Virus record (IMG/VR): IMGVR_UViG_3300048016_000294
Span: 1 to 44,558 of that record
Strand: one strand, 5' to 3'
DNA: 44,558 nt
DNA from: a virus
The translations under genes were made by a program, and so were the position numbers. Positions 27,323 through 35,224 of this stretch are shown in pieces. The notes under the pieces were generated by a model, which saw only the letters and a list, made by a program, of their open reading frames with translations, had not been told where the DNA came from and made no database searches. How positions within the stretch are numbered: position 1 is the first letter of the stretch; each line of letters starts with the position of its first letter.

Positions 27323-27330
27323 TATAAATA
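27323..27330 (+). promoter_or_regulatory. Late promoter TATAAATA
   Basis: Exact consensus 30 nt before ATG 27361. Confidence 0.7.
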
Positions 27331-27360
27331 ACGCATACACACAACAAATAATATTGCATC

Positions 27361-27810
27361 ATGAACGAACAACAACTCCGCCTGGCCAGAATGGCCGGCA
27401 TTACACTAAAAGAATCTGACTACTCTGAAGAGCCTGAGATGTCACCTGAGCAAGTTGATGGTGAACTTGAACAAACTCCAGCTGAGCGACTAGCCGCAGC
27501 CCTCGCGAGTATTCCAGATGTAGACAGCATTGAAGGTTGTGAAGGTGAGATTGAAGCCCTTATTACAGCCGCAGAAGCACTCAGTGCAGCATGTGCTCCT
27601 GTCGATCAAGAGCAGGAACAAGAATCTGATGAGTTAACAGAGGGCGCATCATCGTCGTACATGTTCTCCAAAAAATCGAAAGAACTCTTTGATATCGACG
27701 AAGATACGTACATTGAGGTGAAAGCAGAATCTCCAATTCAAGCTGTAATCAAAGCGAAAGAGCTATTCAAGAAAGATGGGTATACTGGTAAAATTCACCT
27801 GGTTAGCTAA
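27361..27810 (+). CDS. Hypothetical acidic protein, possible prohead component
   Basis: 149 aa. It opens MNEQQLRLARMAGITLKESD, a short basic helix then a possible gp21-type site (TLKE|S). The next 90 residues are strongly acidic (many Glu in SEEPEMSPEQ and similar) and the last 45 are a basic folded-looking domain (YIEVKAESPIQAVIKAKELF). Acidic low-complexity sequence is common in core and scaffold proteins. It has its own TATAAATA promoter and lies next to gp4. Function unknown. Confidence 0.55.
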   Translation: MNEQQLRLARMAGITLKESDYSEEPEMSPEQVDGELEQTPAERLAAALASIPDVDSIEGCEGEIEALITAAEALSAACAPVDQEQEQESDELTEGASSSYMFSKKSKELFDIDEDTYIEVKAESPIQAVIKAKELFKKDGYTGKIHLVS

Positions 27811-27829
27811 TACTAACAGCATCCACAAC

Positions 27830-27857
27830 TAAATAACCCCACACACAATGTGGGGTT
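27830..27857 (+). promoter_or_regulatory. Late promoter TAAATA fused to hairpin, upstream of gene 4
   Basis: TAAATA at 27830-27835 runs directly into a 9-bp perfect stem (27835-27843 with 27849-27857), followed by TTCCTTTT. The ATG at 27848 is in the hairpin, so new transcripts would begin inside or just before the gene. Confidence 0.6.
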
Positions 27858-28309
27858 TCCTTTTGGCTTCAAAATATCACCAAGGTCGCTACCGACCTCT
27901 CAATCCCAGTAAATTCGAAGGTGATCTGAACAACATTATCTTCCGAAGTTCGTGGGAGTTACGGTGCCTACAGTTCTTTGACAATAATCCTGGCATCACC
28001 AAGGTGCTATCTGAAGAAATTAAAATCCCATACTGGAATCCAGTAAAGAACAAACCTGCGAACTATTATCCTGATTTCTATATAGAGATCACCGACTCAA
28101 CAGGGGCTCTTCAACGAAGGTTGCTTGAGATCAAACCTAAAAGTCAAGTAAATGAGCAGAAGAAAGAAAGCACTTACGCGCAGCTCACCCGTGCTGTCAA
28201 TTACGCTAAGTGGCAATCCGCCCAGAAGTGGTGTGACGAGAGAGGGATTCGATTTCAGATAATAACTGAAGATCAAATATTCGGTGCACCTGTCAAAAAA
28301 GCTAAATAA
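27848..28309 (+). CDS. 4: Head completion protein gp4
   Basis: 153 aa from ATG 27848; T4 gp4 is 150 aa. The N-terminal part YHQGRYRPLNPSKFEGD and IIFRSSWELRCLQFFD match the family, followed by an endonuclease-like core with YPDFYIEI...LLEIKPK (a D...E-x-K arrangement at about residues 78-98). It finishes the filled head before tail joining. The start is uncertain: ATG 27848 lies in a hairpin loop/stem, and TTG 27863 would give MASKYHQGRY, closer to relatives. The stop overlaps a TAAATA motif. Confidence 0.85.
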   Translation: MWGFLLASKYHQGRYRPLNPSKFEGDLNNIIFRSSWELRCLQFFDNNPGITKVLSEEIKIPYWNPVKNKPANYYPDFYIEITDSTGALQRRLLEIKPKSQVNEQKKESTYAQLTRAVNYAKWQSAQKWCDERGIRFQIITEDQIFGAPVKKAK

Positions 28310-28317
28310 GCTAAATA
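28303..28317 (+). promoter_or_regulatory. Tandem late promoter cores (two TAAATA)
   Basis: A 9-nt direct repeat AGCTAAATA gives TAAATA at 28303-28308 (overlapping the gene 4 stop) and 28312-28317. ATG 28339 follows. Confidence 0.6.
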
Positions 28318-28338
28318 AGCTACAATCTTAGAAACCTC

Positions 28339-28809
28339 ATGTCACTCTTAACACAAATCCTCCGAGAAATGGCTACTACCAACGAGTCTGCCGCATACGC
28401 CAAACAATTGGTTCGTGGTGAAAAATATGGCCCAGGCATTCTCAACAAATTAGATCGCTGGTTTATGGATGCAATGTTCACTAAACACAAAGACAGGTTT
28501 ATTCCTACTGATGCGGCACTCAAGCAGTTAAAGCAAGCTGGTTTTAGTGATGATCAGATCTCGATAATCAGGGATGCAGCTATTTCAGCTAGTTATGTTG
28601 CTTTGGATAGGATGATAGCAAAATATCCAGAAAGAGTACCTACTAAGTATGTTTCTCGTACGAATTCCACAGCATTCCAACTCGGTGATTTGTATCTCAA
28701 TGTGTCTGAGGAACTGCATGATGAATATTTGGAGCTGATGCAGAAGTTATTCGACTCAAAGCTAGACAAGCAGGCTGCTCACTTAGATATCACACCTATT
28801 GAGAAATGA
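28339..28809 (+). CDS. Capsid-targeted hypothetical protein
   Basis: 156 aa. MSLLTQILRE|MATTNES matches the hydrophobic-x-Glu leader found on several other genes here. The remainder is helical (FSDDQISIIRDAAISASYVALDRMIAKYPER) and shows no motif I recognise. If gp21 cuts after Glu10 the mature protein would be 146 aa and packaged in the head. It is first in a run of unknown genes driven by the tandem promoter at 28303. Confidence 0.55.
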   Translation: MSLLTQILREMATTNESAAYAKQLVRGEKYGPGILNKLDRWFMDAMFTKHKDRFIPTDAALKQLKQAGFSDDQISIIRDAAISASYVALDRMIAKYPERVPTKYVSRTNSTAFQLGDLYLNVSEELHDEYLELMQKLFDSKLDKQAAHLDITPIEK

Positions 28810-28840
28810 TTGCATTAATTTAATTAACTACCAACACATA

Positions 28841-29458
28841 ATGTATCTCTTCCAAACTACACTACACGAATACGCACAAAGCTTGAGTGAGTCTACCATA
28901 GACCACGGACCAACAACCGGTGGGTACTGGTCTAATCTTAGATGGGTAAAGCACCGATCGGGTGTGGGAATGCCAGAAGTAACTTTATTTGGTGGGCCAG
29001 AAGGAGATACAACTGGCCATGCCTACAGAGCAGTGTTTATTAAGTATACAGACGGTCTAGATCCTAATATTCAGTTCTCGCGAACTGGCGTTCATAATCC
29101 CGATCGTGGTTCCTCGACCGTGAGATTCGGAACAAACACCAAAGATTTTACCTCACCAACAGAAATCAACCCATACCTACAATCCATCGGTCTGCCAGAA
29201 CTATCCACATCTGACTTAAATTATATTACTAAGGATGCAGACAGATATCACATCCCTGTGCAGTACGAGCACAGTACCCGCGGAACGACGGTAGCATTTC
29301 CCAAAGAATTCTTTGCCTCAATTAAAGCTGACTCGAATGATGCTCAATCGTTCGTATTTGCTGCAACCCGCGCAATGAAGAAAAAACTTGACTTCATCCC
29401 TTCTCGCCCGAGCCCCATTATATCAACCGCCTTAACAAAACTGTTTAACGATATGTAA
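28841..29458 (+). CDS. Capsid-targeted hypothetical protein
   Basis: 205 aa from ATG 28841; the longer frame from TTG 28799 would overlap the previous gene. MYLFQTTLHE|YAQSLSES is a leader of the same type, and a second Glu site follows at LSE|S. The body is Gly/Thr-rich with a HG-type centre (HYRAVFIKYTDG-like strands) and a basic helix near the end (AATRAMKKKLDF). No family recognised. Probably delivered in the head with its neighbours. Confidence 0.55.
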   Translation: MYLFQTTLHEYAQSLSESTIDHGPTTGGYWSNLRWVKHRSGVGMPEVTLFGGPEGDTTGHAYRAVFIKYTDGLDPNIQFSRTGVHNPDRGSSTVRFGTNTKDFTSPTEINPYLQSIGLPELSTSDLNYITKDADRYHIPVQYEHSTRGTTVAFPKEFFASIKADSNDAQSFVFAATRAMKKKLDFIPSRPSPIISTALTKLFNDM

Positions 29459-29507
29459 CACACACGCGAGAGTGATACTAACTGCCTGTGTGGTGTGTGA
29501 AATGAAG

Positions 29508-29513
29508 TAAATA
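29508..29513 (+). promoter_or_regulatory. Late promoter core TAAATA
   Basis: AAGTAAATACAG, 25 nt before ATG 29538. Confidence 0.5.
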
Positions 29514-29537
29514 CAGAACTTCTTGATGGCACATACA

Positions 29538-29933
29538 ATGGCAGCACTATTCTCCACAATCATATCCAATATTACACCACTCGAGGAATCCGATTCCTCA
29601 AATACATTGAGTCAACTGTGTGACAGATTTTCGGATTCGCGACAAAGCGTGGTTGATGCTCGGACAACAACCTTCAAAGTATTCACCCCTGCCTCAACAC
29701 TTGCTGTCGCAAACTCATACACTCACGAAGAATTTTCCGCTCTGATAACCAAAGATTTTGTACCAATCATTAATCAGAATATAACCTCTGCATATCAGTC
29801 ACACACTATCAGCAAATTCAAAAACATATACGCTACGGTTGCCTTGAATCCTCAGACCGATTGGGAAACTGCTCGTAGTGTATTACAGAGCTTATATACT
29901 ACGTGGTGTAGTGGGTTACAGCCTGCACAATAA
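29538..29933 (+). CDS. Small hypothetical protein
   Basis: 131 aa from ATG 29538; an in-frame ATG at 29526 would leave almost no leader after the promoter at 29508. It begins MAALFSTIISNITPLEE|SDSS, a weaker version of the capsid-targeting leader. The rest is Ser/Thr-rich with a Trp-containing C-terminal helix (WETARSVLQSLYTTWC). No function recognised. Confidence 0.5.
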   Translation: MAALFSTIISNITPLEESDSSNTLSQLCDRFSDSRQSVVDARTTTFKVFTPASTLAVANSYTHEEFSALITKDFVPIINQNITSAYQSHTISKFKNIYATVALNPQTDWETARSVLQSLYTTWCSGLQPAQ

Positions 29934-29971
29934 GTACATCTAACTTTACTAACTATCAAAGTCCATAACAA

Positions 29972-31909
29972 ATGAGCAAACTATTAAACATCCTCACAGA
30001 GATCGATCACAGAGTATTTCGTGTTGGGTCTGAACTCCACATTTCGGGTGGTGAAATTGGCATCATGGTCAATCAAACACCCGACAACTTTGAAAAAGCG
30101 GGTGAGCCATTTTCTCGCTCTACTGCAAAGATTGTGTACAAAGTAACGCACTCCAAAGACCGTTCACGAATCGGCACACTTCAGGTGCAATATGAGTCGA
30201 GAATCTATCTAAAAGAGTCAACGACATCCGCCTACAGAGATCTATTCTCTGAGCTTGATGATGAAATTCGTCTAAGGGGGTATCGATTAGAAAAGTCAGG
30301 ATATCCTGTCACACAATCTCACTATACTTGGTGGGTTGAAGAGTTTTTCCGAAATTCGTCTGTCGTACCAGTTAGCATGGTACCGCAGATGATTCGACAG
30401 TTCGTGGGAGAATATCCTCTGTCGATGTATACCACGGATGTGGTTGAGAACGCTAATCCTTCCGTGCACGTGGGAAACGAGGAAAGTGATTTGTTCACAA
30501 AAGTGTACGCTCGAGTTTGGGATGGCAAATATCAGGCACTCAATCAATACCGCTCAGCAGTGACTGATGCGATCAATCGTGCATCAGGGTACGGCGGAGA
30601 TTTAGACATGGCTGAATTGGTTGATTTATACATCAAGCAATACCCATTTGTAGTTGCTGAAGCACGCAGTGAGAATACGCGATCGCTGACATCACTAATC
30701 GCTCAAGCTCAAGATAGTATAATCGACATTATTCCACGCCCATCTGTATCGAGTGATATCAAGCAGGCGCTGAGATCTACACTAGGTAAACTGGATGCAG
30801 CATTTGCGCTCGCATCTCGGATAACGGAAGATGATATGAGTAGTGACGGTGATGAGTATATCGACGAAGATGATGAAGTTGTTGCAGAGCCTACTGAACA
30901 GTCTACCTCACATCCACTACGTGACTTGGCTCAACGTGGAGAACCAGCGCTGAATCTAGATTGGCTCAGCAACTTTGACATCAAGGAAGTTAAAACAGCA
31001 ATCGATGAGATCGTCAGCTTTCTAGCTTCGTGTGATGATGATACTCAGATAGAGTTGTTGCGTAACGACATCCGCATACTCGACAATCTCGCCACTGCAC
31101 TCAAGTCGAAAGAATCGGTTGATCAACACTGGGAAATTGCGACTCAACAAGGTTCGTGTGAACATTTGCATCCTGAATTTGTGAGCAAAATGAATTCAGC
31201 CCTGAACGCAAATCTCATTCATGAAGCTCACGATAAAAAGAAAGCTGTTACTTTTAGTGATCACAAAGAATGGACAGATGCGGCAACTACTCGTGAGATG
31301 AACATTAAACCAGGCAAGGGTGGATTTGAGGGTGCGTATTGCGGCACCTCGGGTAAACTGATGGGCATGTGGAAAAACAACAAGGGTTGGATTGCCCCCG
31401 TCGTAAAAGAAAGTGTACGCAGTATCGATGAAACCACCAAAGTAAATTCAATAACCCACAAAGAAGGAATTTTAGATCGCTATAGAATTAATGTTGGTGG
31501 TGTGGATTCACATCAACTCAACCAAATTATCGATAAAAGCAACCACGAGGATTCGTGGGCAATTAAGGGTAAGGGTAATAGATACGCTGAAGAAGATGGT
31601 AGTGAATCTGTTGGATTTAAAGAAGCTAGGTATAGGTCAATCGCATCTCGTGTGTTGAACGATTACTTCAAACGTCAGAAATCCGCTCCCCAATCTAAAA
31701 ATGAAGGTACTGATACCTCAGCATATCCCCCAATTGGTGATGATAAAGGCGTCGTAATCAAGGCTGGTGATGATATCGTCTGGAGCGAACGAGGATACAA
31801 ACAAACAGGAACCGTCATCGCTGATCCAAAGTATACTGGTGGGCTGAAAGTTGGTGGGCGATCGTTAAAAAACATTTACGATAGCTCCAAAACACTTAAA
31901 GTTGTGTGA
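29972..31909 (+). CDS. Large capsid-targeted hypothetical protein
   Basis: 645 aa. MSKLLNILTE|IDHR is another hydrophobic-x-Glu leader. Parts seen in order: an N-terminal mixed domain to about residue 130, a helical region to 290, an acidic linker (DGDEYIDEDDEVVAEPTEQ, about 291-309), a second helical region, a basic part (HDKKKAVTFSDHKEW) and a C-terminal beta-type domain (VIKAGDDIVWSERGYKQTGTV) that looks like a small SH3/KOW barrel. The size and several domains recall a packaged effector such as T4 Alt (682 aa), but I see no R / S-T / E set here. Function unknown. Its stop overlaps the next start region. Confidence 0.6.
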   Translation: MSKLLNILTEIDHRVFRVGSELHISGGEIGIMVNQTPDNFEKAGEPFSRSTAKIVYKVTHSKDRSRIGTLQVQYESRIYLKESTTSAYRDLFSELDDEIRLRGYRLEKSGYPVTQSHYTWWVEEFFRNSSVVPVSMVPQMIRQFVGEYPLSMYTTDVVENANPSVHVGNEESDLFTKVYARVWDGKYQALNQYRSAVTDAINRASGYGGDLDMAELVDLYIKQYPFVVAEARSENTRSLTSLIAQAQDSIIDIIPRPSVSSDIKQALRSTLGKLDAAFALASRITEDDMSSDGDEYIDEDDEVVAEPTEQSTSHPLRDLAQRGEPALNLDWLSNFDIKEVKTAIDEIVSFLASCDDDTQIELLRNDIRILDNLATALKSKESVDQHWEIATQQGSCEHLHPEFVSKMNSALNANLIHEAHDKKKAVTFSDHKEWTDAATTREMNIKPGKGGFEGAYCGTSGKLMGMWKNNKGWIAPVVKESVRSIDETTKVNSITHKEGILDRYRINVGGVDSHQLNQIIDKSNHEDSWAIKGKGNRYAEEDGSESVGFKEARYRSIASRVLNDYFKRQKSAPQSKNEGTDTSAYPPIGDDKGVVIKAGDDIVWSERGYKQTGTVIADPKYTGGLKVGGRSLKNIYDSSKTLKVV

Positions 31910-31914
31910 TCGAT

Positions 31915-32331
31915 ATGAATATATCCCACCCACTAGAGAATGTGTTTGACTTGGACTCGGGCACAACTCTTGCCACGCAACCCTCAGTACAACTTCCAGT
32001 TGTTCCAGTAGCTCCAGCTGCTAACTACGATGAGAAGGATAAGTCTATTGAGGAGCAGTTGCAAGAGGTGCAACACCAAGCAATGGAGTTAGCAGTAGCA
32101 ATGAAGCTCAACATTGAGTATGCTGAGCCGCGCTCGCAAGCTCGACTGGGTGAGGTGTCTATCCAAGCACTCAATACAGCTCTCGATGCAATTAAGCAAA
32201 AGGCTGACATCAAGAAGCACAAGGACAAGATGGGTACTACTGGTGGGCTAGATTCCTTCAGTAATACTGTAAACAATACAATGATTGTTGATAGAGCAGC
32301 GCTCCTTGATAGATTGCTGGCTAATCAATAA
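31915..32331 (+). CDS. 16: Small terminase subunit, gp16-like
   Basis: 138 aa from ATG 31915, six bases past the previous stop; a GTG at 31906 would overlap it. An N-terminal acidic/Pro part (NVFDLDSGTTLA, then PVVPVAPAANYDEKDKS) leads to a long helical hairpin (EEQLQEVQHQAMELAVAM and LNTALDAIKQKADIKKHKDKMG) and an end part NNTMIVDRAALLDRLL. T4 gp16 (164 aa) has the same plan, including a KLHKDMK helix end and a TVFMGSPTELMDEI-type tail. gp16 rings recognise DNA and regulate gp17. Unlike T4 it is not next to gene 17. Confidence 0.7.
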   Translation: MNISHPLENVFDLDSGTTLATQPSVQLPVVPVAPAANYDEKDKSIEEQLQEVQHQAMELAVAMKLNIEYAEPRSQARLGEVSIQALNTALDAIKQKADIKKHKDKMGTTGGLDSFSNTVNNTMIVDRAALLDRLLANQ

Positions 32332-32344
32332 TATAGGATATGTT

Positions 32345-32710
32345 ATGAAATTTTCTGAATATATGATACAAGAAGGTGTTTTTGATTTTCTGAGAAAATC
32401 AAAACAACCAACAAACGTTCCACTAACATCAGTAGATATTGCTCTGATACAAACGGCGATTCCTGGTCATCACATTAGCACAGATTGTGGTGATTTGTTG
32501 GACAGACCAGTACTCAATGTATACATCCATAGATCGCGGAAGAACAAACTAATCAATGGTTTACCTGCTGATTTAGCATTTCGAAAAGATTCGGCAGGAA
32601 TATATCACGTTGGAATTAGTTACTATCCAAACGGGCACACAATTCCACTAACCCACGATGATAAAGCTTTCACCTCAGCCAAACAATTGCAGGATTTGTT
32701 GGGGTTGTGA
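32345..32710 (+). CDS. Capsid-targeted hypothetical protein
   Basis: 121 aa from ATG 32345, with AGGAT nearby upstream; the longer TTG frame overlaps the gp16-like gene. MKFSEYMIQE|GVFD is the closest match here to the T4 internal-protein leader. The body after residue 25 looks like one small alpha/beta domain (VYIHRSRKNKLINGLP and YHVGISYYPNG). No family recognised. Confidence 0.6.
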   Translation: MKFSEYMIQEGVFDFLRKSKQPTNVPLTSVDIALIQTAIPGHHISTDCGDLLDRPVLNVYIHRSRKNKLINGLPADLAFRKDSAGIYHVGISYYPNGHTIPLTHDDKAFTSAKQLQDLLGL

Positions 32711-32745
32711 TGATTAGCACCCCAATCGCCACTTTTCCTGCCAAC

Positions 32746-32769
32746 ACTATAAATAATACTAAATATAGT
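32746..32769 (+). promoter_or_regulatory. Tandem late promoters for scaffold-capsid operon
   Basis: TATAAATA (32748-32755) and TAAATA (32760-32765) lie within a 6-bp inverted repeat (32746-32751 with 32764-32769). The scaffold ATG is at 32796. Confidence 0.7.
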
Positions 32770-32795
32770 CGTTAACCATATACAAAGGATAAATT

Positions 32796-33734
32796 ATGTC
32801 TGTAGAAGTACTAAAGAGTTTGTTTGAAAGCGAACTTCTCACTGACGATACTAAGGTATCAATTAAAGAAGCATTTGAGCAAGTAATTACTGAAGCTAAA
32901 GAAACTGCTTACGTGGAAGTAACACAAGAGTTAACAGAAAAGTTTGCTAAAGAATATGTTGCTGATCGCGATACGCTAATCGAATCAGTGGACCAATTAG
33001 TAACTGCCGCATTGACTAAGCACATCACTGAACACAAAGCGGATCTGGAATCCTTCCGTGATTTGGAAGCAGAATCAGCAACACGCTTGGTTGAAGCAAA
33101 GGAAGAACTTGCTGTCACTGTGAAGGAAGACTTCAAAGCATTGATTGAAAAATTGGATTCATTCCTTGATATTGCGATCACAGAAGAGTTTGAAGAGATC
33201 AAGGCTGATTTGGTTGAATCTCAACGCAACGCACTCGGTGCTAAGTTGTTCGAAGGTTTCCGCTCTGAATTTGAACAATTCTATGTCCAACAGACTGGCA
33301 TCGCCGGCCAATTGGAAAAACTAACATCTGCACTCCAAGAGTCACAAGCAGAAAATGCAGCACTGAAGAAGTCTCTGAATGAGTCTCAGCGTGCAGCAAA
33401 AATGTCAACAATTTTATCATCACTTGGCGGAAAGCCAAAACAAGTGATGGAAACTATTCTCGCAACTGTCGCTACAGACAAATTGCAGGAAACATACGAT
33501 CGATACATCGACCGTGTAATCACAGAGGGCGCAGCATCTGCTCGTTCACTGGTGGGAAGCGAAGAAACAGAAAAGGAAACTCAAGTACTGTCTGAATCTA
33601 AGGTAGATCCCCGTAAGCTGGAACTGAAATCTGGTGATACTCAACGCAGTACCAAGCGTATTGTTAATGAGTCTATCTCAGGTCTATCAGACGAAGAAAA
33701 ACGTCGCTTGCTCGCAAGCGCGGGTCTAATTTAA
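32796..33734 (+). CDS. 22: Prohead scaffold protein gp22
   Basis: 312 aa, nearly all acidic or basic helix, starting MSVEVLKSLFESELLTDD. T4 gp22 is 269 aa. Long coiled-coil stretches (AEESATRLVEAKEELA-like, and LQESQAENAALKKSLNESQ), low aromatic content and placement directly before the major capsid gene are the usual traits of gp22. It forms the prohead core and is chopped to small peptides by gp21; several hydrophobic-x-Glu sites are present (for example FESE, LVES). AAGGAT precedes the start. The C-terminal segment LSDEEKRRLLASAGLI is of the kind conserved among relatives. Confidence 0.88.
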   Translation: MSVEVLKSLFESELLTDDTKVSIKEAFEQVITEAKETAYVEVTQELTEKFAKEYVADRDTLIESVDQLVTAALTKHITEHKADLESFRDLEAESATRLVEAKEELAVTVKEDFKALIEKLDSFLDIAITEEFEEIKADLVESQRNALGAKLFEGFRSEFEQFYVQQTGIAGQLEKLTSALQESQAENAALKKSLNESQRAAKMSTILSSLGGKPKQVMETILATVATDKLQETYDRYIDRVITEGAASARSLVGSEETEKETQVLSESKVDPRKLELKSGDTQRSTKRIVNESISGLSDEEKRRLLASAGLI

Positions 33735-33756
33735 TATTCAGAAAGGAAAATTGACC

Positions 33757-35070
33757 ATGAATTTACTAGAAAACTGGAGCGAAGCCAAGTCCACCCTCCT
33801 GACCGGTTTGACCGGCGATACACGCTCAGCAGTTGCGCAACTGTTGGAAAACCAAAAACAAAGCATGACTGAGTCTGCTTCGGGCGGTTCTACACAAGCA
33901 TCTGACATTGCTGGCTTCCGCAACATCCTGTTGCCAATGGTTCGCCGTGTGATCCCAGGTACAATTGCAACCCAATTGGTTGGTGTTCAAGCGATGAAGG
34001 CCCCTGTGTCTGTTGTGTATAGCATGCGCTACAAGTACAACGAAACAGTCGGCGCTCCAAGCACTGTTAATGCAGGCGATGAAATGTTCGGCAATGCTGA
34101 GCCAATCCGCCGCTACTACTCTGGTGATACTGACGCATCTTCTGTTGCACCAGGTGCATCAGGCTTTGGCGCCGTAAATGAGGCAAACATCAGCGGTGCT
34201 CCTACAGGTAGCGCATTCGGTGCAAACACTGGCTTCTCAAGCTTGGATGGTTGTACTACAGGTGGTTCTGGTGGTCGTATCGAAGGTTCTGGTGGCCGTA
34301 AGGTTTCATTGGAAGTCGTGTCTCAAGCCATCGAAGCAAAATCACGCCGCTTGCAAACGAGCTGGACTATCGAAGCAATGCAAGATATGAACAGCCAACA
34401 CGGTATGAACATCGAGACTGAGATGACTGCTGGTATGTCTGCAGAAATTATCTCTGAAATCGACAATGAAGTGATTAGTGATCTGTTGGCACTTGCTGGC
34501 ACAACCGCAACATGGAACGGCGCACTTGCTGCTTCTCCATACACACCAACATTTGCCGGCGATCGCTTTGCAGCTCTTGGTACAATCATCAACGCAGTTG
34601 CAAACGAGATTGGTCGTAAGACACGTCGCGGTACTGGTAACTTTATCGTTGTGTCACCAATGATTTTGTCAGTGTTGCAAAGCGCTTCTAAGTCGGTGTT
34701 CGCACCTGCTGTCGAAGGTTCATTCAAGGGCCCTAACAACACTATGTTGGCAGGTACATTGAATGGTTCTATCAAAGTATACACATACTTGTGGAACCAA
34801 GCATCTTCTACAACTTTCGGTGGATCTGGTGATGATGAGATCTTGGTCGGTTTCAAAGGTGGCGAGGGTCAACAAGACGCTGGTTACTTCTACTGCCCAT
34901 ACATTCCATTGATGAGCACTGGTGTGGTTATGAACCCTGTTACATACCAACCATCTATGTCTTTGCTGACACGTTACGCAAAAGCAACGTTCACCAGCAC
35001 AGCAACATCTCTTGGTAATTCAAGCGACTACTACGGCAAGATTGTAGTGAATGGTTTGAACTTCGCATAA
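33757..35070 (+). CDS. 23: Major capsid protein gp23
   Basis: 437 aa from ATG 33757, with GAAAGGAAA ahead. The N-terminal 39 residues contain a delta-type helix ending QSMTE|SASG, a likely gp21 cut after Glu39. Then come the gp23 landmarks: FRNILLPMVRRVIPGTIATQLVGVQ, MKAPVSVVYSMRYKY, RRLQTSWTIEAMQDM, and near the end YCPYIPLMSTGVVMNPVTYQPSM followed by LTRYAK. T4 gp23 is 521 aa, so this copy is smaller and lacks part of the insertion domain. It forms the capsid hexamers. Smooth codon use and a strong terminator fit very high expression. Confidence 0.95.
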   Translation: MNLLENWSEAKSTLLTGLTGDTRSAVAQLLENQKQSMTESASGGSTQASDIAGFRNILLPMVRRVIPGTIATQLVGVQAMKAPVSVVYSMRYKYNETVGAPSTVNAGDEMFGNAEPIRRYYSGDTDASSVAPGASGFGAVNEANISGAPTGSAFGANTGFSSLDGCTTGGSGGRIEGSGGRKVSLEVVSQAIEAKSRRLQTSWTIEAMQDMNSQHGMNIETEMTAGMSAEIISEIDNEVISDLLALAGTTATWNGALAASPYTPTFAGDRFAALGTIINAVANEIGRKTRRGTGNFIVVSPMILSVLQSASKSVFAPAVEGSFKGPNNTMLAGTLNGSIKVYTYLWNQASSTTFGGSGDDEILVGFKGGEGQQDAGYFYCPYIPLMSTGVVMNPVTYQPSMSLLTRYAKATFTSTATSLGNSSDYYGKIVVNGLNFA

Positions 35071-35083
35071 TCCATAATGCACC

Positions 35084-35115
35084 AAAAAGCCCGCATTGAA
35101 TGCGGGCTTTTTTTT
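35084..35115 (+). terminator. Rho-independent terminator after major capsid gene
   Basis: 12-bp stem (35084-35095 with 35101-35112), 5-nt loop, T-run to 35115; the strongest terminator in the window. Confidence 0.92.
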
Positions 35116-35169
35116 ACCATGAGGAAAGTCTGTAGATTAGTAGGACATTGAGATCGTAGTGACCACCAT

Positions 35170-35177
35170 CATAAATA
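35170..35177 (+). promoter_or_regulatory. Late promoter-like CATAAATA
   Basis: One-base variant of the late consensus, 48 nt before ATG 35225. Confidence 0.5.
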
Positions 35178-35224
35178 TACCATAATCTCACATACAAACC
35201 CACAAAGCTGCCATCCAACTTATC

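Noticed and set aside
34323-34856. 177-aa minus-strand open frame in gene 23
   Set aside because: Antisense to the highly conserved major capsid gene.
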